A DNA stretch of 64,000 nt from contig NZ_JBEXMJ010000012.1 of assembly GCF_040610475.1 (NCBI RefSeq), positions 1 to 64,000 of the forward strand, written 5' to 3'. Position 1 is the first letter of the stretch. Each line of letters opens with the position of its first letter. The notes beneath the pieces are model-generated. The model did no database searches. It was not told the origin of the DNA and saw only the letters and a program-made list of their open reading frames with translations. The stretch is from Actinopolymorpha sp. NPDC004070. Lineage in GTDB: Bacteria; Actinomycetota; Actinomycetes; Propionibacteriales; Actinopolymorphaceae. A program made the position numbers and the translations under genes. Shown piece after piece: positions 34,697 to 42,623 of this stretch.

Positions 34697-35413
34697 GGGT
34701 CGACCCCCTCGCACAACATAAACCGGGGCAACACGTCATAGACGTGTGCCCTCGGGCTCACGGTCTCATCTGCTCGTGGGTCAACGGTACCGGCATGTGC
34801 CCGGATCGTGCACCTGGGGTGGGTCCGATCATCCCGCGACACCCGGCGACGGCCCGGCGACGGCCCGGCGGGCGGATGCCCGAACCAGGAGAATCCGCGC
34901 GCGGCCCCTGCCCGGGCGCCGACCCGGTGCCGCCCGGGCACGGCCCTCGGGTTGCCCGCCTTCCGGCCCCCAACAGGGTCGGAGCGGGCTCTGACGTGAT
35001 CCTCAGCGCCTCGTGGGCGGCGTTCGCGGGCGTGGGCGCGGCTCTCACGGCCCGACCGCGGGCCCGCTCGGGCGAAACGCAACTGTCGCGGTCGTCCCGG
35101 TGAAGAGCGGCGGCCGATGAACTCGGCTGTCCGGTTTCGGGCACGCCCGGACCCGCCGAGAAGCCGTCGGACAGTCCTCGTGGAGTGCGTGCCGGGTCCT
35201 CCTGAGGGTCCTCCTGAGGGTCCTCGCGGAGTCCTCGCCGAGTCCACCTGAGTCGCCGCGGAGTCGCCGACGGATGGTCGGGGTGACGAAGTCCGGGATC
35301 GGGCACGTCCGTCCGGCCGCCGGAATCGCACCGAACCCTCCCGGCATGGTGCGATAGGTCTGGTCAACGAGACCGACGACCCAACGACACCGGACGGGAC
35401 GGGCGACCAGCGG
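34697..35413. other. 717-bp region without a convincing gene
   Basis: Frames run through this stretch on both strands but encode only Arg/Pro/Gly-rich, featureless sequence, as expected from GC-rich noncoding DNA. It includes the degenerate repeat at 35194-35274. A possible minus-strand -10 (TATGTT, near 34705-34711) could serve DUF3073. Confidence 0.5.
35194..35274. repeat. Degenerate 10-13-bp tandem repeat (7 units)
   Basis: Two identical units GGGTCCTCCTGA are followed by five related units (for example GTCCTCGCCGA, GTCCACCTGA, GTCGCCGCGGA) that share the GTC...GA frame. Unit lengths vary, so it is not a coding repeat. It lies about 140 bp upstream of the SDR start. Confidence 0.75.
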
Positions 35414-36244
35414 ATGACCCAGCGCAGGGTGCTGCTCACCGGAGCAGCAGGCAACGTGTCCCGGCTCCTGCTACCCGGCCTCGCCGGCTACCCGCTCCGG
35501 TTGACCGACCGGCCGGACCGGGCCGACTCCATCCCGGCCAACTCCGCCGGTACGGCACCGGTGGGAACCGACGCCGCACCGGCCGCCGATCCGGGCTCGG
35601 TGGAGGTACGACCGGGTGACCTGGCCGATCCGGCCTTCGTGGCCGACGTGGTCGCCGGCATGGACACCGTCGTGCACCTGGCCGCAGACCCCAGCCCGCG
35701 GGCGTCCTGGGAGGACCTGCGCGGCCCGAACTTCGACGTGGTGGCGTCTGTCCTGGAGGCGGCGCTGGCGGCTGGGGTGCGCCGGGTGGTGCTGGCCAGT
35801 TCGGTGCACGCGATGGGCGCCTACGTCCGGCGTGGCGAGGTGCCGATCGATCCGGCCTGGCCGCCGTCGCCGTGCTGCCTGTACGGCGCGAGCAAGGCGT
35901 TCACCGAGGCGATCGGGCGTACGTACGCCTACCGCACGGACCTGTCGGTGGTGTGCCTGCGGTTCGGGGGCGTCCAGCCCCGGCCGGGCTCGGTCGGCGG
36001 ACTGCCGTCCTGGATCGGGCCGGAGGACCTGCGGGCACTGGTGGTCGGCGCGGTCGAGGCCGACGCCTCGAAGGTGCCGTTCGGCGTCTACCACGGGATC
36101 TCCGCCAACACCCGCCGCGAGTGGGACACCGGGAACGCCACGGCCGACCTCGGCTACGCGCCGGCCCTGGACTCCGAGGCGTTCGCCGACTCGGTGAACC
36201 CCGACGAGGAACGCGGCCTGTGCGCGGTCGGCCCACTGCCCTAG
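35414..36244 (+). CDS. NAD-dependent epimerase/dehydratase, uronate dehydrogenase-like
   Basis: A 276-residue extended SDR. The NAD motif is TGAAGNVSRLL (residues 9-19); the catalytic Ser/Tyr/Lys lie in ASSVHAMGAYVRRG and LYGASKAFTEA. The ASSxHxxGxYxR pattern and short length recall uronate dehydrogenase (uronate to aldarolactone with NAD+). A 20-residue Ala/Pro/Thr insertion sits near residues 38-60. The DTGNATADLGYAP tail fits sugar-acting SDRs. With the adjacent ThuA-like gene it may belong to a sugar-acid pathway inserted in the purM-bldC core. Confidence 0.75.
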   Translation: MTQRRVLLTGAAGNVSRLLLPGLAGYPLRLTDRPDRADSIPANSAGTAPVGTDAAPAADPGSVEVRPGDLADPAFVADVVAGMDTVVHLAADPSPRASWEDLRGPNFDVVASVLEAALAAGVRRVVLASSVHAMGAYVRRGEVPIDPAWPPSPCCLYGASKAFTEAIGRTYAYRTDLSVVCLRFGGVQPRPGSVGGLPSWIGPEDLRALVVGAVEADASKVPFGVYHGISANTRREWDTGNATADLGYAPALDSEAFADSVNPDEERGLCAVGPLP

Positions 36245-36271
36245 CCGTAGCCGTAGCCGTAGCCGTAGCCG
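36242..36271. repeat. 6-bp tandem repeat starting at a stop codon
   Basis: Five perfect TAGCCG units. The first TAG is the stop codon of the SDR gene, and the same register continues as repeated TAG codons, so copy-number change cannot cause readthrough. Confidence 0.95.
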
Positions 36272-36396
36272 ACAAGCTTCGCACCACCAGATCCCCGTGA
36301 GGCCCGTAGCCGACACACCGGCGTCTCGGCGTTACGTCCTCGCGGTTCCGCCGGCCGGCGACCTTCGACCGCCGGCCACCTCTCGTAGGAGGAAAC

Positions 36397-37074
36397 GTGA
36401 GCGAGCAGGGAAAGATCCGCGTCCTCGTCTGGTCCGAGCACACCGCCCCCAAGGAGTGGTACCCGCACGACATCAACGGCGCGGTCGCCGACGGTCTGCG
36501 CCAGGACAAGGACCAGGGATTCCAGGTGAGCACGGCCGAGCTCACCGACCCCGACCAGGGCGTCTCGGAGGAGGTGCTCGCGCAGACCGACGTACTGGCC
36601 TGGTGGGGACACCTCCTGCACGGGCACGTGCGCGACGCGACGGTCGACCGGATCGAGCGGCACGTCAAGGAACGCGGCATGGGCTTCCTCGCCCTGCACT
36701 CCTCGCACATGGCCAAGCCGTTCACCCGGCTGATCGGTGACGACGGCCGGATCGGCGGCGTGAAGCACGACGCCGGCCCGGAGTCGATCAAGGTGCTGGC
36801 TCCGGAGCACCCGATCGCCGCCGGGGTGAGCGACTTCGCCATCGACGACGAGGAGATGTACGACGAGGAGTTCGGCTGCGGCAAGCCGGACACCGTGGTG
36901 TTCCACTCGACCTTCCCCGGCGGGCACGAGTTCCGGTCCGGGTGCGCCTACACGGTCGGCAACGGGCGGGTGTTCTACTTCCGGCCGGGCCACGAGGAGA
37001 ACCCCACGTACTACCGCGACGACGTACGCCACATCATTCGCAACGCCGCCCGTTGGGTGGCCGGCCGCTCCTGA
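36397..37074 (+). CDS. ThuA-like family protein
   Basis: A 225-residue ThuA/trehalose-utilisation domain protein with a class I glutamine-amidotransferase-like fold. It has VLVWSEHTAPKEWYP, ADVLAWWGH-like TDVLAWWGHLLHG, GFLALHSSHMAKPF and GRVFYFRPGHEENPTYY near the end, all characteristic. Family members act in sugar catabolism, sometimes with oxidoreductases of the kind encoded next door. The GTG start has a perfect AGGAGG four bases upstream. Substrate unknown. Confidence 0.85.
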   Translation: MSEQGKIRVLVWSEHTAPKEWYPHDINGAVADGLRQDKDQGFQVSTAELTDPDQGVSEEVLAQTDVLAWWGHLLHGHVRDATVDRIERHVKERGMGFLALHSSHMAKPFTRLIGDDGRIGGVKHDAGPESIKVLAPEHPIAAGVSDFAIDDEEMYDEEFGCGKPDTVVFHSTFPGGHEFRSGCAYTVGNGRVFYFRPGHEENPTYYRDDVRHIIRNAARWVAGRS

Positions 37075-37113
37075 TCCCGTTCCGGGACAGCCGCGCGGAA
37101 CGACAGAACATCA

Positions 37114-37154
37114 CCCGACCGCGGGTCCGGCCAGGTGCCGGGCCCGCGGTCGGG
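37114..37154. terminator. Bidirectional terminator hairpin
   Basis: An 18-bp inverted repeat (37114-37131 with 37137-37154) with one mismatch and a 5-nt loop (CAGGT). It lies between convergent thuA-like and vdh genes. Confidence 0.85.
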
Positions 37155-37177
37155 TCGCGCGCGGGTGCTCGGGCCGG

Positions 37178-38248
37178 TCAGCTCAGCCAGAGCGGGCGGT
37201 GGCGGCCCGCGTCGGCCATCCGGCGTTCGGCCAGCCGGTCGGCCGCGACCACGGGGGGTACGCCTTCGGCGTCGGCCACCTGCAGAACGTCCCGGGTGGT
37301 GTCGAGGATCCGGGCGGCCCGGGCCCTGGCCCGCTCGAAGTCGAAGCCGTGCAGCTCGTCGGCCACCTGGATCAGGCCGCCCGCGTTGACGAGATAGTCC
37401 GGCGCGTAGAGGATGCCGCGGTCCTGCAGAAGCTTCTCGATGCCGGGGTGGGCGAGCTGGTTGTTGGCGCCACCGCAGACGATGCCGGCCCGCAGCCGGG
37501 GCACGGTGGTCTCGTCCAGCGCACCGCCCAGTGCACAGGGTGAGTAGACGTCGACGTCGGCGTCGACCAGCGCCATGGTGTCGGTCACCACGTCGACCTG
37601 GGGGTGCTCCTGGCGTACCCGGTGCACGGCGGCATTGCTGACGTCGGTGATCACGGCCTCGCCGCCGTCGGCGAGCACGTGGTCGACCAGGTGCCGGCCG
37701 ACCTTGCCGACCCCGGAGACGCCCACGCGGCGGCCGCGCAGGGTGGGCGTACCCCACCGGTGTTCGGCACAGGCGCGCATGGCCTGGAACACGCCGAACG
37801 CGGTGAGGACGGAGGAGTCGCCGGCGCCGCCCTGCTCGACGGTGCGGCCGGTGACGTGGCGGGACTCCCGGGCGATCACGTCCATGTCGGGCGAATACGT
37901 GCCGACGTCGCAGGCGGTGATGTACCGGCCGCCGAGGGACTCCACGAACCGGCCGTACGCACGAAGGAGCGGCTCGGTCTTGTCCCGGTCGGGGTCACCG
38001 ATGATCACGGCCTTCCCGCCGCCGAGGGCGAGTCCGGCCAGTGCGGCCTTGTAGGCCATCGCGGTGGAGAGGTTGAGGGCGTCGGCCACGGCCGCGTCCT
38101 CGCTGGGGTACGGGTGGAACCTGGTGCCGCCGAGGGCCGGCCCGAGGGCCGTGGAGGAGATCGCGATGATCGCCCGCAGCCCGCTCGTCTCGTCGGCGCA
38201 GAAGACCAGCTGCTCGTGGCCGGGGTGCCGGCCGAAAAACTCCGTCAC
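37178..38248 (-). CDS. vdh: Valine/leucine dehydrogenase
   Basis: A 356-residue Glu/Leu/Phe/Val dehydrogenase that oxidatively deaminates branched-chain amino acids with NAD+. It has LGGTRFHPY, the catalytic Lys in [20 protein letters not shown], and the NAD fold [29 protein letters not shown] is typical of ValDH/LeuDH. GTG 38248 has GAGGAG eight bases upstream. The position next to the hypothetical gene and bldC matches Streptomyces, where vdh feeds branched precursors for secondary metabolism. Confidence 0.9.
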   Translation of the reverse strand: MTEFFGRHPGHEQLVFCADETSGLRAIIAISSTALGPALGGTRFHPYPSEDAAVADALNLSTAMAYKAALAGLALGGGKAVIIGDPDRDKTEPLLRAYGRFVESLGGRYITACDVGTYSPDMDVIARESRHVTGRTVEQGGAGDSSVLTAFGVFQAMRACAEHRWGTPTLRGRRVGVSGVGKVGRHLVDHVLADGGEAVITDVSNAAVHRVRQEHPQVDVVTDTMALVDADVDVYSPCALGGALDETTVPRLRAGIVCGGANNQLAHPGIEKLLQDRGILYAPDYLVNAGGLIQVADELHGFDFERARARAARILDTTRDVLQVADAEGVPPVVAADRLAERRMADAGRHRPLWLS

Positions 38249-38379
38249 GTTGGTGACTCCTCGCTGAGCGTGCCCGCAGGGGTGGGGCGGGCGTCCGGCT
38301 CCACCTTAGAGCGATAACGGCTGCTCAGGATCTCACTGGACAGGTGCCGCGAACGAACGGAGAGGTGCACGATGGGAGC

Positions 38380-39210
38380 ATGCGGACTTCGGTCGTCACG
38401 CCGTACTGCTGCTACCTGCGGGTTTATGAGCCGCTGCCCGCCTTCCCGGCGCGGGAGCGGACCTCGTGGGAAGCGCAGGTGCGGGTGCCCGACCGTCCGG
38501 AAACGTCGTCTTTGGCCGTGGCCGAGCAACGGGAGTCGCTCGCCGCGTTGTTACCAATGCTGCCACCTGGTGCCGTGTCGCACGCGCGTCGCGCTTATGC
38601 GATGGAGGTGGAGGGCAACCTCCTGCTGTGTCCGGACGAATCCGCCCTTCGGGTTCGCCAGGCACTTGGTGATCTCATGATGTCGTTGCCTGAGCCCGTG
38701 TTGCGGGTCCTGCTGCCCGCGGGCGGACTGGACCGTGTCGACTTCGACGCGCTCGGTGAGGATGTGTGCCCACCGGACGCCGAACCGCACATCTTGACCG
38801 CGCGCTGGCACGTTCCGCTCGCTTGGTTCGTCATCTTTGGTGATGAGGACCGCAGTATCGGGATGGATCCCGTGGAGCTTCGCTACCGCGCACCCATGGT
38901 GGAGGCGCGCCGCCGGCTCAGCCGCGCCCACCGGCTGCTGACCCGGGCCCGCCCGGACTGGGAGATGGAGCCGCTTCGCACACTCGGCCGCTGGATCGAG
39001 TCGTTCCATCCGCACAGCTGGGTGGAGCTGGACTACGGCGGCCTCGTGCGGTTGATGGGTTCGGAGCGGGTGACCGCGGACCGCTCCGCCAGTGATGTGG
39101 CCGCTGCCCTCCAGGCGGTGGCGAAGGGTGACGACGAGGAGGCGAGAACGATCTACCACCGCCTACGGAAACAGTGGTGGGAGATGCGCGAAAAAGAGCG
39201 CGCATCGTGA
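38380..39210 (+). CDS. Conserved hypothetical protein between vdh and bldC
   Basis: A 276-residue soluble protein of unknown function at the position of the SCO4090-type gene beside bldC. It opens MRTSVVTPYCCYLRVYEPLPAFP and has HSWVELDYGGLVRLM and a C-terminal helical DDEEARTIYHRLRKQWWEM segment. No signal peptide or membrane span. The codon use is somewhat less GC-rich than in its neighbours. A CACGAT box lies six bases before ATG 38380, a weak variant of the leaderless promoter seen elsewhere. Confidence 0.82.
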   Translation: MRTSVVTPYCCYLRVYEPLPAFPARERTSWEAQVRVPDRPETSSLAVAEQRESLAALLPMLPPGAVSHARRAYAMEVEGNLLLCPDESALRVRQALGDLMMSLPEPVLRVLLPAGGLDRVDFDALGEDVCPPDAEPHILTARWHVPLAWFVIFGDEDRSIGMDPVELRYRAPMVEARRRLSRAHRLLTRARPDWEMEPLRTLGRWIESFHPHSWVELDYGGLVRLMGSERVTADRSASDVAAALQAVAKGDDEEARTIYHRLRKQWWEMREKERAS

Positions 39211-39450
39211 AACACCGGAACAGGTCCGGAAATTCTGGGAAAACTGGGCGGAACGACCGGATTCGGGTTACGGTGAGTCACGCGAGGAGAGGGGTGGACT
39301 GGGACCACTACGTCACGTGGGGGATGCATAACGCGGCGTGACAAAAGTGGTGCTTGTCCTGACACAAGCCCCTGTCCTCGATGAGGGATTCGATGCACCA
39401 TGGAGGGTGCGGGACGGACGAATGTCCGATTCTCGTGGAGGAGGCCGCTC

Positions 39451-39669
39451 ATGACGACACGTACGCCGGAGACCGAGTCTCTGCTGACGCCGGCAGAGGT
39501 CGCGGCCATGTTCAGGGTCGACCCCAAGACAGTGACCCGGTGGGCTAAGGCAGGCAAGCTCAGCTCGATCCGGACACTTGGGGGACACCGGCGTTACCGT
39601 GAGTCCGAGGTGCGAGCGCTGCTGGCCGGGGTTCTCCCCGAACAGCGCGGGGGAGCCGAGAGCCGCTGA
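39451..39669 (+). CDS. bldC: BldC-type developmental regulator
   Basis: A 72-residue MerR-like winged-helix protein almost identical to Streptomyces BldC. LLTPAEVAAMFRVDPKTVTRW forms the helix-turn-helix start and SIRTLGGHRRYRESEVRALL the wing region. BldC binds AT-rich direct repeats cooperatively and controls the onset of development. ATG 39451 has GGAGGAGG six bases upstream. The 240-bp leader holds GTCACG/CGTGAC (39312-39342) and GCTTGT/ACAAGC (39352-39369) inverted repeats of unknown role. The presence suggests, but does not prove, a developing actinomycete. Confidence 0.95.
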   Translation: MTTRTPETESLLTPAEVAAMFRVDPKTVTRWAKAGKLSSIRTLGGHRRYRESEVRALLAGVLPEQRGGAESR

Positions 39670-39709
39670 GAAGGTGGTTGTCACACGCTCGGACACGCAG
39701 GTACTGCGA

Positions 39710-39751
39710 GGTGGCGGTCCATCCCGATGAGGGAGGGGCCGCCACTTCTTC
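39710..39751 (+). terminator. bldC terminator
   Basis: GTGGCGG (39711-39717) pairs with CCGCCAC (39739-39745); the loop contains a nested TCCC/GGGA hairpin. A TTCTTCTTGT run follows. It lies 40 bp after the bldC stop. Confidence 0.8.
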
Positions 39752-40024
39752 TTGTGTGTACGAGCTTGTTCGTGTGTGCGGAAAGTTTCGGCCGCGTCCG
39801 CGCCGGCCTCGGTCTGCCGGCCTTCTGCCGGGCCCTCGACGGATCGCCGGATCTCAGCGGCCCCCGGGGCAAACCGTCACGCTGAGTGAACGCCGGGCAG
39901 GTCTGCGGGTCCGCTGTCAGGGTCCGGCCAGATCGTTGCGGATTCGCGATTGGCGGTGCCCAGGGGCGTCCGGCAGGCTGACGAAGCTGACCGTCGAGGT
40001 GCCGGGGGGCGGAAGGGGCGGGCT
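39752..40024. other. Upstream region of DUF4129-MoxR operon
   Basis: About 270 bp after the bldC terminator without a convincing gene. It must carry the operon promoter, but no clear -10/-35 pair was recognised. A GGAAGGGG ribosome-binding site ends at 40018. Confidence 0.4.
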
Positions 40025-40948
40025 GTGCGTGAACGCGGACCGGCGGCCCGCTGGGCCGGCGCGGCCATGGTCGCCATGGTGCTGGTTCTCCTTGCCGCCG
40101 GCGCGGTCGGCCTCGGCTGGCAGGACCGGGTCTCCCTGAACTCCCAGCAGATCTCGGCGAGGACGATCGTCGGGATCTTCGGGGTGGTGCTGGGCCTGGG
40201 GCTGGCGCTGTTCGTCGCGGCGCTGATCCTCGGCCCGTCACTGCGTCGTAAGGACCGGCCGCAGCGGACCAGCGGGGCCAGCATGGCGATCGGTTTCCTG
40301 GTCATGCTGGTGATCGTGCTGGGACTGTTCGCGTTCCGTGACCAGATCCAGGATGTTCTGCACGGCCACGGCGCCAAGCCCACCACCCCGCCCACCGTGC
40401 CACCGGTCGGCGCCGGGGCCGCCACTCCCGCGCCCGGGTCGCAGCAGGGCGCTCGCCCCAGCTGGAACTGGCCGATCGCCGTCGCCGCCGGGTTCGTCGT
40501 CGGGCTGGTCGCGCTCGCACTGGCCCTGGTCGTCCGCCGCCAGGACCCGCAAGTGCGGGAGGCCGAGGCCGAACCGTCGGCGGCGGAGGTGCACGCGGTG
40601 GTCGCCGCCGGCCGGGCCGCGCTGGCCGACCTGGACGAGCCGCGGGCGGCCGTGATCGGTGCGTACGCCGCGATGGAGGAGGCGCTGGCCCGCACGGGTG
40701 TGGCCCGCGCCGCTGCCGACACCCCGAGCGGCCTGCTCCGGCGGGCGGTGGACTCCGGGCTGTTCAGCTCCGCGGGCGCCGCGGCGGCGGAGGAGCTCAC
40801 CGAGCTGTTCCGGCAGGCCCGCTACACCCGGCGCGAGCTCAACCCGCAGGTGCGCATCCGCGCGGTGGAGGTACTCGGCCGGCTGGAGAACGAACTCCGC
40901 GTGGCGGCGACCCGGGACGAGGCGGCCAGGGACGAGGCGGACAGGTGA
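40025..40948 (+). CDS. DUF4129 domain membrane protein
   Basis: A 307-residue membrane protein. There are four hydrophobic segments: residues about 13-33, 50-70, 85-105 and 145-170 (IAVAAGFVVGLVALALALVV), with a Pro/Thr/Ala-rich loop between the last two. The cytoplasmic C-terminal DUF4129 domain shows AVIGAYAAMEEALARTGV and TPSGLLRRAV, then the ELTELFRQARYTRREL motif. It is the first of five genes joined by 4-base overlaps. GTG 40025 has GGAAGGGG six bases upstream. Such proteins accompany MoxR/DUF58 systems; function unknown. Confidence 0.85.
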   Translation: MRERGPAARWAGAAMVAMVLVLLAAGAVGLGWQDRVSLNSQQISARTIVGIFGVVLGLGLALFVAALILGPSLRRKDRPQRTSGASMAIGFLVMLVIVLGLFAFRDQIQDVLHGHGAKPTTPPTVPPVGAGAATPAPGSQQGARPSWNWPIAVAAGFVVGLVALALALVVRRQDPQVREAEAEPSAAEVHAVVAAGRAALADLDEPRAAVIGAYAAMEEALARTGVARAAADTPSGLLRRAVDSGLFSSAGAAAAEELTELFRQARYTRRELNPQVRIRAVEVLGRLENELRVAATRDEAARDEADR

Positions 40949-41559
40949 GGCAGCTTCGCCCGATCCTGGTCGTCCTGCTGCTCGGCGCGACCCTCACCCA
41001 GCGCCTGCAGGGACTGCTGCTCGGCCTCACCATCCTGGCCGTGTCCGAGGTGGTCGGGGCGTTGCTGCGGCTGCAGGGCCCCGAACGCGTGCGCCGCCGT
41101 CCGTTGTGGGACTGGGTGCGGCGGCTGCCGTTTCCGAGGCGCCGTCGCCGGAGGTCGGCCGCGTCGTTCTCGGCGTACGACCGGATCGTCGCCGACATCG
41201 GCTGGGCGAGGTTCTCCCGGCGCGACTTCGACGTCGGGCTGCGCGAACGGCTGCTGGCCGCCGCCTCGGTACGGCTGGCCGACGGGCACGGAGTCGACCT
41301 GTCCGCGAACCCCGAGGCCGCCCGCGGGCTGCTGGGTGAGGAGGCCTGGGAGTTACTGGGACCGGGGCGGCCGGCGTCGACCGACCGGACCGCGCCCGGC
41401 CCCGACCTGCCGACGCTGGACCGGCTGGTCGGCACCCTCGAACGCCTTCGCCCCGCGGCAAGTACTGAGGCGAATACCGGGGCCAGTACCGGGCCGAGTA
41501 CAGAAACGAACCCCGCGACCGGTCAGGGTGACCGGCCGGAAAGGAGCGCCCGACCGTGA
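40945..41559 (+). CDS. Membrane-anchored protein in DUF4129-MoxR operon
   Basis: A 204-residue protein of unrecognised family. Its N-terminus is a single hydrophobic segment (ILVVLLLGATLTQRLQGLLLGLTILAV), followed by a strongly basic patch (RRLPFPRRRRRRS), a conserved-looking middle (YDRIVADIGWARFSRRDFDVGLRERL) and a Thr/Ala/Asn-rich low-complexity tail. It is coupled to both neighbours by GTGA overlaps, so it is probably a fixed partner of the MoxR system. Confidence 0.75.
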   Translation: MRQLRPILVVLLLGATLTQRLQGLLLGLTILAVSEVVGALLRLQGPERVRRRPLWDWVRRLPFPRRRRRRSAASFSAYDRIVADIGWARFSRRDFDVGLRERLLAAASVRLADGHGVDLSANPEAARGLLGEEAWELLGPGRPASTDRTAPGPDLPTLDRLVGTLERLRPAASTEANTGASTGPSTETNPATGQGDRPERSARP

Positions 41560-42623
41560 CGACACCGCAGAACCCCTCGGCCGCACAGAACCCGGCGACC
41601 ACGCCCGACGCGTCGACCGCGCCCGGTTCCCAGGGCCTGCCGGCGCTCAGCCCGGAGCAGACCCGGGAACGCGCGCTGGCCGTCCTGGCCGAGATGGAAC
41701 GCGTGATCGTCGGCAAGCGCGGCCCGCTCACCCTCGTCCTGCTCGGCATCCTCGCCGACGGCCACGTGCTGCTGGAGGACCTGCCCGGCCTGGGCAAGAC
41801 GCTGCTGGCCCGGTCGTTCGCCCGGACGCTCGGCCTGCGGTTCACCCGGGTGCAGTTCACACCCGACCTGCTGCCCCAGGACCTCACAGGCGCGTCGATC
41901 TACCACCAGAAGACCGGTGAGTTCGCGTTCCAGCAGGGCCCGGTCTTCACCCAGTTGCTGCTCGCCGACGAGATCAACCGCACGCCGCCGAAGACGCAGG
42001 CCGCGCTGCTGGAGGCGATGGAGGAGCGGCAGGTTTCCGCCGACGGGGTGACCCGCGCGCTGCCCGCGCCGTTCGTGGTGCTGGCGACGGAGAACCCGAT
42101 CGAGTACGAGGGCACCTATCCGCTGCCGGAGGCGCAGCTGGACCGGTTCGTCCTGCGTACCCGGCTCGGCTACCTCACCGCCGAACTGGAGGCGGACATG
42201 GTGCGCCGACGCCTGGACCGGGGCGCCGAGCGGCCGGTACCCAACCAGGTCGTGGAGCCGGCCGAGCTGCTGGCCATGAGCGCGTCGCTGGAGCAGGTGG
42301 AGGTGCACGACGACGTGCTGGCGTACGTCGTGGCGCTGGTGCAGGCCACCCGAGAGCACCCGAAGGCGCAGGTGGGCGCCAGCCCGCGCGGCACCCTGGC
42401 GGTCACCCAGCTGGCCCGGGGCGCGGCGGTGCTGGCCGGCCGCGACTACGTCACGCCCGAGGACGTGCAGCAGGTGGCCGTCGCCGCGCTCGGGCACCGC
42501 CTCGTGCTGCGGCCGGAGCTGTGGGTACGCCGGGTGTCCGGCGAGGACGTGATCACCGAACTGCTCGGCCGGGTGCCGACGCCGAGCACCCGGATCTTCG
42601 ACCGCTCCGGCGTCGCCCGGTGA
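41556..42623 (+). CDS. MoxR-family AAA+ ATPase
   Basis: A 355-residue AAA+ ATPase of the MoxR group, chaperones for assembly of complexes with VWA-type proteins. Walker A is DLPGLGKTLLA (near residue 75), Walker B LLADEINRTPPKTQ, sensor 1 VLATENPIEYEGTYPLPEAQ and sensor 2 SPRGTLAVTQLAR. The first 30 residues are an Ala/Thr/Pro-rich tail. GTG overlaps the previous stop. Its usual partner, a DUF58 protein, is encoded next. Confidence 0.93.
   Translation: MTTPQNPSAAQNPATTPDASTAPGSQGLPALSPEQTRERALAVLAEMERVIVGKRGPLTLVLLGILADGHVLLEDLPGLGKTLLARSFARTLGLRFTRVQFTPDLLPQDLTGASIYHQKTGEFAFQQGPVFTQLLLADEINRTPPKTQAALLEAMEERQVSADGVTRALPAPFVVLATENPIEYEGTYPLPEAQLDRFVLRTRLGYLTAELEADMVRRRLDRGAERPVPNQVVEPAELLAMSASLEQVEVHDDVLAYVVALVQATREHPKAQVGASPRGTLAVTQLARGAAVLAGRDYVTPEDVQQVAVAALGHRLVLRPELWVRRVSGEDVITELLGRVPTPSTRIFDRSGVAR

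Noticed and set aside
34758..35306. Possible 182-residue minus-strand protein
   Set aside because: Proline/arginine-rich, no start signal, and it crosses the degenerate repeat of irregular unit length.
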